DNA of 41,478 nt from Hymenobacter elongatus (lineage in GTDB: Bacteria; Bacteroidota; Bacteroidia; Cytophagales; Hymenobacteraceae): the NCBI RefSeq assembly GCF_004745955.1, contig NZ_SRLD01000044.1, forward strand, positions 1-41,478. The letters run 5' to 3'. The notes under the pieces were generated by a model that saw only the letters and a list, made by a program, of their open reading frames with translations, did not search any database and had not been told where the DNA came from. Below, piece after piece: positions 23,659-31,908 of this stretch. Both the position numbers and the translations under genes were made by a program. How positions within the stretch are numbered: the stretch's first letter is position 1; each line of letters opens with the position of its first letter.

Positions 23659-26238
23659 CTAAGAAGACAGGTGCGGAAGTAAAAAGCGCGTCAGCTGCTG
23701 CTGCCACTGCGGCAGATCGGGCTGGTCGTGGCCGTCGTGGTTGGCCAGTAGGCCGCTGGCTTTCACGAAGCCGATATACAGGACCTCCAGCTCCTTCATC
23801 TGCGGGTAGTCAAGCCAGATGATGTGCACCAGCAAGTGCGCCGGAGCGTGGGTATGAATCAGATTCTGCACGTATTCCCGGTACACGTAAGTGGCGCCGC
23901 CATACTGGGAGTTGGCCGTTTGGCGAAATTGCCGGGTGAAATCGGGCAGGCAAATGCTGACCTGAAACTCGTAAAACGTCCGGTCGGGCGCGTCGGGCAG
24001 GGGGGCGGCAGCGGGGTCGTAGCCAGCGGGCTTCAGGGTGCGGTGGTCCAGCAGAATAAAGCGGTTCAGCCGCTCGTCGAGCTGGTGCAGATACGCCAGG
24101 ATCTGGTGCTGCGCGCTGGCTTCGGCATCGGCGGGTGCTGCGGCCGCGCCAGGGTGCAGCTCCAGCTCCAGGCGTGGCACGCCGGGGTAAGCAGGCACCG
24201 CCGCCCGTGGCGGCTCCGTCGTCAGCAGCTCCAGCGTAGGAGTGGCTAGCTGGCGGTGCAGCAGACCCAGAAAATCCGGAAAGCTAAGTGGCGCGCCGTG
24301 CACGCGCAACCGGTGGGCCGTAGAGCCCGCTGCCCCGTCGAGCTGCACCTCGGCTTCCAGGGCGGAGAGCTGCTCGCCCAGCGTGAGCACCAATTGAAAG
24401 TACTTGATGCCCGTCAATAGATATACAAACAGCTCCAACCCCGACACATCGGGCGTGTCGTCGTCGGGAGCCACGCGGGCTGCCCCGCGGTGGTAGGTGG
24501 CCGTGTTCAGATTCTGCAGTAGCCGCTCGCGCACCCGGATGCGGTGCTGGCGGATGTCGGCCGGGTCGGTGAGGGTCGGCTGGTAGACCGAGACGCTGTA
24601 GCCGAAGCGGGCGAGCAGGTGCCCCAGCAGCGTATCGCGCCGCTGCAGAAACTCACTGGGGTCTTCGGCGAGCTTGCCGAGCTTGCGCAGGTAATGCCGC
24701 GACAAGGGCAGGCCGCTGTCGTCCGTTTCCCCCGGTGAGCCAGTGGTTGCCTGCGGCGAGGCGTTGGCGTTGGCCTCAAAGTCGGCGTCTTCCAGCGCGG
24801 CTTCCGTTTGCTCGTACTCGAGGTCGTGTAGCACCTGGTGCAGGCCGGGAACGTCGCTTAGCGGCTGTGCGAAAAAGCCCTGCTGCTGATGACGGGCCGA
24901 AAGCAGGGTTTCCACGTTGTCGAGCTGGGCGCAAAAATTGGCCATGATCTGCTCAAAAAACAGCAGATAGCCTTTCAGCTGCAGGCTTTGGGCGCGTTGG
25001 GCCGGTGAGGCCCCGGCGGGTAGCCCGCCTTCGCCCAGGCCGTAAATGGCCGGAAACGAGTGCTGAATAGAGTCGTACTGACCCAGCTCCAGGTGGCGGG
25101 CCGGCGCTTCCGCAAAGCGCAGCTTACTCTTGGGAATGGGGCTGCGCAGGCTGCGGGTACGGTCGGCGTGCAACTGCTCAAACTTGTGCAGCGTCTGGGT
25201 CCGGTTGAATTTGAGCGCCACGCCCCGGTGGCTGGCCGTGAAGCGGTTCAGGCTGGCGGCCACGTCGAATACCAGCTCCCGCTCGGGCGGCACCCGAATC
25301 AGGGCCGAGGGCACCAGGCAGTTGGGCTCGTAGAGGTGCAGCTCGCCCACACTCTTGATACTGTCCAGCGTGGCAAGCAGCGAGTTCACGCGGGCCGGGG
25401 CAATCAGCGTCAGCTGGGGTTCAAACTCACTTTCCTGCAGCAGCTGGTTTTCCAGGAGCGGGCCGGCAAATATTTCTTCGGACGGCACATGCGTAGCCTG
25501 CAGGTAGCCCAGGCCCCGCGTCGTAATAGTGGGCTCAAAAAAACGGTCGATGTGCCAGAGTACGTCGGCCAGCACAGTTTCATGGAGCTGATTTTCCTTG
25601 ATTTCGAAGTGGCCGCCCACGCTGATGATATAAGGCTCCAGGAAAATCACCTCCACGAATTGTTCGCCCAGGCCCCGGTGCTTGTTGAGGGTGTGCAGAA
25701 TATCGTGGGCCAGCTGGTGGTGGTCGGCCGGCAGGTAGCTGGGCTCGTCGCGGCCTTGCTGCTGGGCGGCCCGCCGCAGCTCGGGCAGCTGGTGGTTGCT
25801 GCGCAGCCCAATCCGGACCGTGTATTCGCCCGCCAGGGCTGCCGGTCCCCGGCGCGGCTCCACCCACACGCTTTGGACCCGGTTGCTGAGGTGTTCCTGG
25901 TCCAGCACGATTTTCTTGTAGTCGTGCAGCGTAACGGGATGGTTGGAGAAGGCCTGGTGCGCGGGCACCAGCGTGGAACCCGGCGGCGGGGCTGTGCCCG
26001 GCGGCGGGGCCAGCAGGCTGGCAATAGGCTGGCTGGCGCGGTTGGTGAGGTCGGTCAGGGCGTAGCACAGGGCTTCCAGAATGGTCACGCCGGGGTCGTG
26101 CTCATTATAATCGGTCCAGACGCTGCCGCTCAGATTCTGCAGCATACTGATGCCCTCCGCCCGTAGTCGGGCGTAGTCGAGCCCGATGGGCAGCACCAGG
26201 TCTTTGCGAATCGTAGGCGAAGCGTCTTGCTCTTTCAT
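23659..26238 (-). CDS. Baseplate wedge protein, Afp12-like
   Basis: 859 residues. The N-terminus has WTDYNEHDPGVTILEALCYALTDL, the gp6/J-type wedge motif (YNEHDPG-T-LE) found in contractile-tail baseplates, preceded by the basic RKDLVLPIGLDYARLR. The remainder is mixed alpha/beta without signal peptide or membrane segments. Its partner is the J protein at 27221. Afp and PVC loci also carry two wedge proteins (Afp11 and Afp12), which form the ring around the hub. The order differs slightly here, because the fibre-like gene lies between the two wedge genes. It is 9 bp upstream of the CIS_TMP gene. The 92-bp gap before it holds an imperfect inverted repeat (AGTAGTGG at 26248 with CCACTACT at 26330). 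Confidence 0.88.
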   Translation of the reverse strand: MKEQDASPTIRKDLVLPIGLDYARLRAEGISMLQNLSGSVWTDYNEHDPGVTILEALCYALTDLTNRASQPIASLLAPPPGTAPPPGSTLVPAHQAFSNHPVTLHDYKKIVLDQEHLSNRVQSVWVEPRRGPAALAGEYTVRIGLRSNHQLPELRRAAQQQGRDEPSYLPADHHQLAHDILHTLNKHRGLGEQFVEVIFLEPYIISVGGHFEIKENQLHETVLADVLWHIDRFFEPTITTRGLGYLQATHVPSEEIFAGPLLENQLLQESEFEPQLTLIAPARVNSLLATLDSIKSVGELHLYEPNCLVPSALIRVPPERELVFDVAASLNRFTASHRGVALKFNRTQTLHKFEQLHADRTRSLRSPIPKSKLRFAEAPARHLELGQYDSIQHSFPAIYGLGEGGLPAGASPAQRAQSLQLKGYLLFFEQIMANFCAQLDNVETLLSARHQQQGFFAQPLSDVPGLHQVLHDLEYEQTEAALEDADFEANANASPQATTGSPGETDDSGLPLSRHYLRKLGKLAEDPSEFLQRRDTLLGHLLARFGYSVSVYQPTLTDPADIRQHRIRVRERLLQNLNTATYHRGAARVAPDDDTPDVSGLELFVYLLTGIKYFQLVLTLGEQLSALEAEVQLDGAAGSTAHRLRVHGAPLSFPDFLGLLHRQLATPTLELLTTEPPRAAVPAYPGVPRLELELHPGAAAAPADAEASAQHQILAYLHQLDERLNRFILLDHRTLKPAGYDPAAAPLPDAPDRTFYEFQVSICLPDFTRQFRQTANSQYGGATYVYREYVQNLIHTHAPAHLLVHIIWLDYPQMKELEVLYIGFVKASGLLANHDGHDQPDLPQWQQQLTRFLLPHLSS

Positions 26239-26330
26239 AAAAATACAGTAGTGGGGTGGTGGTGCAAGCGTACCTTTTTGCCTGCGCAGAGCGCCAAATA
26301 AGGCGTCAAACGTACTTCAACACCACTACT

Positions 26331-27215
26331 TTACCAGGACCGGGGCTGGCAGTTGTCGAACAGGCAGGTGATGTGGTAGACGATGGTGGCCCCGGGGCCA
26401 AAGTGCTTGCGGGTACGCACACGCAGGCCATACACCGGCACGGGCTCCTCCACGGTGGGCGTCCGCTCGATATGCCAGCAAAACTGCAGCTGCTGACGCC
26501 AGCCCCGGTAAGCCGCCCGGTGCGGCACAATGCGCTGCTGCTGGCCGTGCACGCCCAGCGCGATGGTGTGCGCCATGGCATACGTGCCGCTCAGGCGCGG
26601 CCCATACGCCGCCGCTACTATCTCGAACCCCCACAGACCCTGCAGGCCGCTGATGATATCGTGCCACTCGCCATCGGCGGGTACTTCCTGGGCTGCCGCG
26701 TGCTGCCGGCTAGCGGCCGGGGTGGGGGTATTCTGGAAGGTGCCGATGCGGCCAGCGCTACCCACGAAGCCAGCTACGCTCAGCTGCTCGTCGGGGCTGG
26801 TGGTGCCAATGCCCACGTTGCCGCCCGGGGCCAGATAGAGCCGCACGGGCGGCGGCGTGTCGTCGGTGGCGGCGGTGTCGCGCTGGCCCTGGGGCTCCGA
26901 AAAGCCCAATCCCAGGGCGCTGCCGGCGTCGTGGTCGGGGGCCAGCAAACTCACAACCCACGTCGCGCACTGGTTTTGCAGCTGCTGCAGGTTGCGGTAG
27001 AGGGAAAGCAAGCGTCGCCCGACGCGCGGATTGGGCCGGCCCTCGGCGGCCCCGAGCTGCAGGCCGTACTGCGGGTGCTTGTAGAAGCCGTCGTCGAGGC
27101 GGTTGACGGCCGAGTCGATCAGGTGGGCGAAGCTTTCCTCCGTGGGCATAGTGCCCTGCTTGAAGTATTGCTTGAGCGTACTGCGTCGTTTGGGTTCTTC
27201 CGGGTAGTTTTCCAT
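26331..27215 (-). CDS. Short tail-fibre-like protein of the eCIS
   Basis: 294 residues. The N-terminal RSTLKQYFKQGTMPTEESF helix could anchor it to the baseplate. The middle has GGNVGIGTTSPDEQLSVAGF, the GNVGIGT-SP motif typical of Bacteroidota fibre and adhesin proteins, usually just before a trimeric tip. The C-terminal 130 residues (WHDIISGLQGLWGFEIVAAAY onward, ending HITCLFDNCQPRSW) are an unassigned, probably beta-rich domain with two cysteines. Afp13-type fibres are usually much longer, so this may be a stub fibre, a fibre base, or a protein with another job. It lies 5 bp after the J gene stop, so the two are probably translationally linked. Confidence 0.7.
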   Translation of the reverse strand: MENYPEEPKRRSTLKQYFKQGTMPTEESFAHLIDSAVNRLDDGFYKHPQYGLQLGAAEGRPNPRVGRRLLSLYRNLQQLQNQCATWVVSLLAPDHDAGSALGLGFSEPQGQRDTAATDDTPPPVRLYLAPGGNVGIGTTSPDEQLSVAGFVGSAGRIGTFQNTPTPAASRQHAAAQEVPADGEWHDIISGLQGLWGFEIVAAAYGPRLSGTYAMAHTIALGVHGQQQRIVPHRAAYRGWRQQLQFCWHIERTPTVEEPVPVYGLRVRTRKHFGPGATIVYHITCLFDNCQPRSW

Positions 27216-27220
27216 GCGCT

Positions 27221-30200
27221 TCAGTCAGTAAGGTAGCGGGCGGGCTGGTCGTGGGAGGGGGCCTCGAAGCTGCGGTGAATCACAAAGTCGCTGCCGACGG
27301 CGAGGCGGCCAATGCCCGTGGCCTGCGCCGCCGGAACCGGCTCGGTGGCCGACAGCGCCTCTACTTCCTCCAGCTGGTGATGCCCGGCCGATACGTACAC
27401 ACTCCAGGGCCGGTTGGTCGCGTCTTCCAAAGGCTGAATCTGGTCGTCGGCCGCCGCGGGCTGCGTGTCGGTGGCCAGGGCCTCCGTATCATAAAACAGG
27501 TAGTGGTTGTCCTCCAACGCCATTTTTACCACCGAAAAAGCCGTAACGAACTCCACGTAAGGCAGCTGATTCAAAAAGGACAGCACCATGCTGCTCGTCA
27601 GGCTGTAGTGCAAGCCCTGGCGGGCCGTGTTCTGGTCGTTCCAGGGCGACAGAAATTCGCTTAGCTCGTGCTGAAGCTGCTCCATAAGCGCCCCCGGCTT
27701 CGGGTGGCTGCGGCGGGCCGTAGCGGTGAAGCACACGCCACCCCGCACCTGAATGACTTCGTACAGCGGATTGCACACTTCCAGCTGCACGTGGGCGGAA
27801 GCCGCCTGCCGCAGCATCGCCCGGATGCGGGCCAGCCGGCCGGGGCTGAACGTAGGAAGCCGGTAGCCGGTCGGTACCGCAGCCGGCTGGTACGGCATCA
27901 CCACCACTACCACCAGACCCGGCTTGCGCAGAGCCGGCGGAAGCTGGCTGGCGCGCAGGCATTTTACCCGGCACACTTCCGGAAACTGGTCCAGCACCAG
28001 ATGCTCGTAGTCCCAGGGCGTGACGGCCCGCCCCCGGTGCCGCAGCCGCTCACTTACCCGCGTGTTGTACGCGTCCTGACTCTCGGCGGCCCGCCCGTCA
28101 AACGAAGCCAGCGGCTGGGCCACGCGGGCCAGCTCGGGCCGCGACTTCACCAGTCGGCCCAGGCTGTGGGCTGGTAGGTTGGCCCCAAACGTCATCGGTT
28201 GCTCGGGGGCGGGCCCCACCCGCACGGCGCGCACTACGTGGGTATGCACCGCCAGCACCCGGCCGATAAGGTCGGCGCCGTGCTCTACCGTTGCCCGCAG
28301 CCAATACAGGCCCTCGGGCATGCTGGTGTGCTGCGTGCTCAAGGTGGTAGGCAAGCTCAGGCGCACCGGCCGCAGTTCCGTCAGGTCGTGGCTCTGGTCG
28401 TGCACCACATCGTCGCGCAGGGTGGTGCCGGGCGCAAAGGGCCGCCATTCATCCTGGGTCAGGTAAGACCAGCGCATGGCCGGCGGCTGGCTCTGATGGC
28501 CACTCCGCGTCATCTCCGCCTGGCGGGGCAGGCGGTTGGCCGGAGCCAGCTCAAAGAGCAGGTCGATAGCCTGGGGCAGAGCGAGCTGCGTCAGGCCGAT
28601 GTAAAGCGTGCCTTCCGCCGAAAATTCCGGTAGCAAGCGCAGCCGATACCCCGGTTGTGGTTTCGGGGCTACCGCCTTGTCGGGAGCAGCGCTGCTGGTG
28701 GGCGGTGGTGGGGCGGGGCGGGCTACCAAGCGGGCCGGCTGGTAGTCGGCCAGCGGATGGATGTGGTAGAAATGGGGCCGGTCGGCGGTGGCGGGACCAA
28801 ACAAAGCCGATACCTCGATTTCCTCCGCCGCCACGTAGCTGAGCCACAAGCTCTTGACCATAGGCACAAACGGCGGCCGGGGCAGTGGCCGGGGGCGGGC
28901 AGGGTTGCGGGCATTGTACTGCAGCGTTTCTACCAGCAGCGTCGGGTATTGGTCAGTGCCAAAGCCGTTGGTCGGGGCCACCAGCTCCAGCCGGATGGCC
29001 CCGGTAGCCGCCTCCGTGTGCATGGTTGCCACCGGGGCCACCGGCTGCTGCCGAAAGTCAGCCGTGCCCGTCGTGGGCAGGGCCAGATGGCTGGTCGGCA
29101 GCAGGGCCGTGCCGGAGCGGCGGGTCGGGTCGGGAATAGTTTGGAACAGCCCGACCGATGCTACCGGCGTGGCCGTCGGCACCCAGCGCCAGTCGCGCCG
29201 GTAGCTGGCCGTTACCCGGAACGAGTCGTTCTCCACCGGCGGGTCGTAGCCCTGGTAGTGGTCGGCAAAGCCACCGGGGTCGGTGGGCAGCGAGGCCCAG
29301 TCCAGGGTAAGGATGAGCTCGGTAAGTCGCTTGCGAAACAGCTCCGGCAGGCCCACCAACAGATAGTCGCCGGGCCGGGCCTGGTTGCCAAACGGTGCGA
29401 ACGGCAGTCCCGGCGCCAGCGGCCCCAGCTGGTTGGCCAGCTGCACGCCCTGCACATCCTGGGCCCGCACGCGCACCCCGATTATCTGGGGCTGTAGCAC
29501 GCTGAAACTGGAATAAGCGTATTCCGGGGCCCGCTCATTCAGCCGCAGCCGCAGCACCGGCCACGCCGACTGAAACCGCCCCGCGTGCAGCGCCGGCTGG
29601 TGTGGTACCACGGCTGGCTGGTCGCGGTCGAGGGTGAGATGCCAGGTGAGCGTGGCGCTGGCCGGCTCGAGGCATACCTCCCGCACGCGCAACGGCAGCC
29701 AGCCTTCGGCCCCGGTCACCTCCACCCGAAACGCCGCCAGCCCCATGGTATCGAAAACCCGCTGCAGGGGCTGCCCGGCCTGGGTGAGGATGGCGGCGAA
29801 GCGCTGGAAGCTGGCCGGCTCGCAGCGCAGGCTGAGCTCAATGGTGCGGCGGCCCTCCTGCAGCTCCAGTACTGCCGCCGATACGGCAAACCCTACGGCG
29901 GCATCGGTCATGGTGCGGTAGGTGGGACTTATCAGGTCCTGGTCTTCCCCGAATGGGGCCCAGCCCTGCGCGGGCGGCAGCGGGCGGCCCAAGCCATCGG
30001 CCGAATTAGCCTGCGGAGCCACATAAATGCCTTTTACAGCCTTGGAGCCGTGGCCGCTGACGAAAACGGAGCTCAGCTGCTGCACCCGCCAGGGAGTAAG
30101 CAGCTGATCCTGGGTGGTGCTGAAAACGAAGCGGTTGCCCGTGGCATCTTTGCCGCCTTCCACCTCGGTGCCGGCGGGTAGCACGTAGGTGGTCACGCCT

Positions 30201-31117
30201 TTTGCCAGCGCAAAGCTGAGGAAAGCGTGGTCGGGCTGGGCCGGCCGAAAGCCGACGCGCAGTACCTGCTGATAATAGTAGTTGAGGTGGCGGCGCGGAA
30301 TGGTGTTGAGCGCGCTTTGCGCGTGCTGGTAAAGCTCCATAAACGTGATGAGCAGGGCCATTTCCGGCAGCACATCGTGTTCCTGCGCATCGGCACCGCG
30401 CAGGCCGTGCACCAGCACGCGGTGGGCCAGGGCCGCCAGCGAGGCTTGCGCTTTATGGAATTCCCAGAGCAGATCGACCAGCTGGGTTTCGAGGGGAGCA
30501 AGGTCCTCGGGCAGCACCGGTCGCATGCCGGGGGCTAGTGGCTGCCAGAGGTGCAGCAGCTGCTCGGGACGACGCTCCCGGGCCGGACGGGGCGGCAGGC
30601 CGTGGTACTGCATCAGGGCCTGCTCTACTTGGGCGGCGTGCTGCAACGGCTTGGTCAGGCTCTCGGCCGCCGCCGTCAGCTCGGCCTGAAACGTGCGACG
30701 CAGGTGGCTGCGCTGGTGCGCCACGCACCAGTTGTCGAACTGCTCGGCCATCTTATAGATACGGCCCAGTATTTTCTGCTGCGCCTGCTGGTGCTGCTGG
30801 GCCGTGGCCATCGGGTCGTGCAGCTGCCGGGCCAGGTGGGCATAATGTTCGTACTGGGCCGTGAGGCGCTGCGTGGCAATGAGGGCAATGATGAGCAGAC
30901 TGCGCTTTTCGGCCAGATTCCAGGTTTTGAGGCTTTCTACCCGGCCCTCTACCACTTCGTAGTAGCGCACCAGCTTCGAGAAGTGCGCCACGTACGCCAG
31001 CAGTTCTTCCGTCGAGTAGTCGGCCAGCTGCACGGGGCTGTCGAGCAGGTCGGGCTGCCGCCGGCCCTGCTGCGAGGTTCCGCTATCCTGAAACGAAGGC
31101 GTCGAAGGCTGAGTCAT
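27221..31117 (-). CDS. Baseplate J-like wedge protein, Afp11-like
   Basis: 1298 residues, the largest baseplate component apart from CIS_TMP. The first 260 residues are helical and Leu/Gln/His-rich (YSTEELLAYVAHFSKLVRYYEVVEG). The middle is beta-rich (GVTTYVLPAGTEVEGGKDATG, the J-type VPAGT-V motif). The end (about 1010-1200) has RGRAVTPWDYEHLVLDQFPE and VKCLRASQ, the conserved C-terminal J/gp47 signature. It forms the wedge ring around the spike hub together with the protein at 23659. It starts 3 bp after the stop of gp25. No signal peptide or membrane segment is seen, as expected for a cytoplasmically assembled particle. Confidence 0.9.
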   Translation of the reverse strand: MTQPSTPSFQDSGTSQQGRRQPDLLDSPVQLADYSTEELLAYVAHFSKLVRYYEVVEGRVESLKTWNLAEKRSLLIIALIATQRLTAQYEHYAHLARQLHDPMATAQQHQQAQQKILGRIYKMAEQFDNWCVAHQRSHLRRTFQAELTAAAESLTKPLQHAAQVEQALMQYHGLPPRPARERRPEQLLHLWQPLAPGMRPVLPEDLAPLETQLVDLLWEFHKAQASLAALAHRVLVHGLRGADAQEHDVLPEMALLITFMELYQHAQSALNTIPRRHLNYYYQQVLRVGFRPAQPDHAFLSFALAKGVTTYVLPAGTEVEGGKDATGNRFVFSTTQDQLLTPWRVQQLSSVFVSGHGSKAVKGIYVAPQANSADGLGRPLPPAQGWAPFGEDQDLISPTYRTMTDAAVGFAVSAAVLELQEGRRTIELSLRCEPASFQRFAAILTQAGQPLQRVFDTMGLAAFRVEVTGAEGWLPLRVREVCLEPASATLTWHLTLDRDQPAVVPHQPALHAGRFQSAWPVLRLRLNERAPEYAYSSFSVLQPQIIGVRVRAQDVQGVQLANQLGPLAPGLPFAPFGNQARPGDYLLVGLPELFRKRLTELILTLDWASLPTDPGGFADHYQGYDPPVENDSFRVTASYRRDWRWVPTATPVASVGLFQTIPDPTRRSGTALLPTSHLALPTTGTADFRQQPVAPVATMHTEAATGAIRLELVAPTNGFGTDQYPTLLVETLQYNARNPARPRPLPRPPFVPMVKSLWLSYVAAEEIEVSALFGPATADRPHFYHIHPLADYQPARLVARPAPPPPTSSAAPDKAVAPKPQPGYRLRLLPEFSAEGTLYIGLTQLALPQAIDLLFELAPANRLPRQAEMTRSGHQSQPPAMRWSYLTQDEWRPFAPGTTLRDDVVHDQSHDLTELRPVRLSLPTTLSTQHTSMPEGLYWLRATVEHGADLIGRVLAVHTHVVRAVRVGPAPEQPMTFGANLPAHSLGRLVKSRPELARVAQPLASFDGRAAESQDAYNTRVSERLRHRGRAVTPWDYEHLVLDQFPEVCRVKCLRASQLPPALRKPGLVVVVVMPYQPAAVPTGYRLPTFSPGRLARIRAMLRQAASAHVQLEVCNPLYEVIQVRGGVCFTATARRSHPKPGALMEQLQHELSEFLSPWNDQNTARQGLHYSLTSSMVLSFLNQLPYVEFVTAFSVVKMALEDNHYLFYDTEALATDTQPAAADDQIQPLEDATNRPWSVYVSAGHHQLEEVEALSATEPVPAAQATGIGRLAVGSDFVIHRSFEAPSHDQPARYLTD

Positions 31118-31120
31118 AGC

Positions 31121-31573
31121 TTAAGCCGGGCTGCCCGTCAGGAGGGTGGCCTCGCGCATGAAGGGAAACACCACGTTGTGGCGGCTGTTGAGCGTGCGCA
31201 CCATGTAGCTCACTTCCAGCAGCAGTATTCCATCGTTGCTATTCTCGGTGTGCACCTCCACGCCCAGCACCTTAATGCGGGATTCGAAGCGCAGAATCGC
31301 CTGGTCGACGGTGGCCTTGATGCGGGTGAGCATCGAGCTGTCGATTTGCTCGAACAGAAACTGCCGCAGCGGGCAGCCATACTCCGGGTTCATGATTCGC
31401 TCGCCGGGCTCAGTATTAAATAAAATGTGCAGGCTCTGCCGGATGTCTTCCTCTTCCGCCACCAGCGTAAGCTGCATCGTAGAAGGCTCAAAGGCCGTCG
31501 GAAAGCTCCAACCCCGCCCCAGAAACGAGTTTTCGGGCTCCTCGTCCAGTAAATTCCGCATTACATCACTCAT
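31121..31573 (-). CDS. gp25-like baseplate wedge protein, Afp9-like
   Basis: 150 residues from MSDVMRNLLDEE. A longer frame upstream runs through the PAAR gene and is rejected. GRGWSFPTAF, QSLHILFNTEPGERIMNPEYGCPLRQFLFE and VVFPF match the gp25/lysozyme-like wedge family, in which the EPGER-NP-YG loop is the hallmark. The protein joins the hub to the sheath and helps start sheath polymerisation. It lies 2 bp after PAAR and 3 bp before the J gene, so the three are co-translated. Confidence 0.93.
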   Translation of the reverse strand: MSDVMRNLLDEEPENSFLGRGWSFPTAFEPSTMQLTLVAEEEDIRQSLHILFNTEPGERIMNPEYGCPLRQFLFEQIDSSMLTRIKATVDQAILRFESRIKVLGVEVHTENSNDGILLLEVSYMVRTLNSRHNVVFPFMREATLLTGSPA

Positions 31574-31575
31574 GC

Positions 31576-31875
31576 CTATCCTCCAATCAGTACCGTGAAA
31601 CAGCCCAGCACGATGCTGCCGCCGTGGGCCGTGGCGTCGCCCATGCGGGCGGCCGGCATGCCCCCGATCAGCACCGTGGCCGAGCCCTGCACGATGCTGT
31701 CGGGCGGGCCTACGCACATGGCCGAGTCGCCGAGGCGGGCCGCGGGCAGCTTCCCGATCAGCACCGTGGGGCAGCCCGGCCCCAGAATGGGGCCGCCCAC
31801 GTGCGGAATGGGCGGCACGGCGGGCGTTTGCATGGGGCAGGTGTGCATATCAGTGAGGCGGGCGGCGAAAGGCAT
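31576..31875 (-). CDS. PAAR-repeat spike tip protein, Afp10-like
   Basis: 99 residues built of PAAR-type repeats: AARLTDMHTCP, GKLPAARLGD, GGMPAARMGDATAHGG and a final TVLIGG. PAAR proteins form a zinc-bound cone that sharpens the VgrG spike and can carry effectors. His/Cys candidates for zinc are in DMHTC, CVGPP and TAHGG. It carries no extension domain, so it is a bare tip and any cargo must be held elsewhere. Confidence 0.93.
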   Translation of the reverse strand: MPFAARLTDMHTCPMQTPAVPPIPHVGGPILGPGCPTVLIGKLPAARLGDSAMCVGPPDSIVQGSATVLIGGMPAARMGDATAHGGSIVLGCFTVLIGG

Positions 31876-31908
31876 AAGCGGGAAAGCGAAAAAAGGCAGT
31901 AGCCAGCG

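Noticed and set aside
31574..31717. N-terminal extension of the gp25 frame
   Set aside because: It overlaps the PAAR gene in another frame and is low-complexity Arg/Gly; gp25 homologues begin near MSDVMRN.
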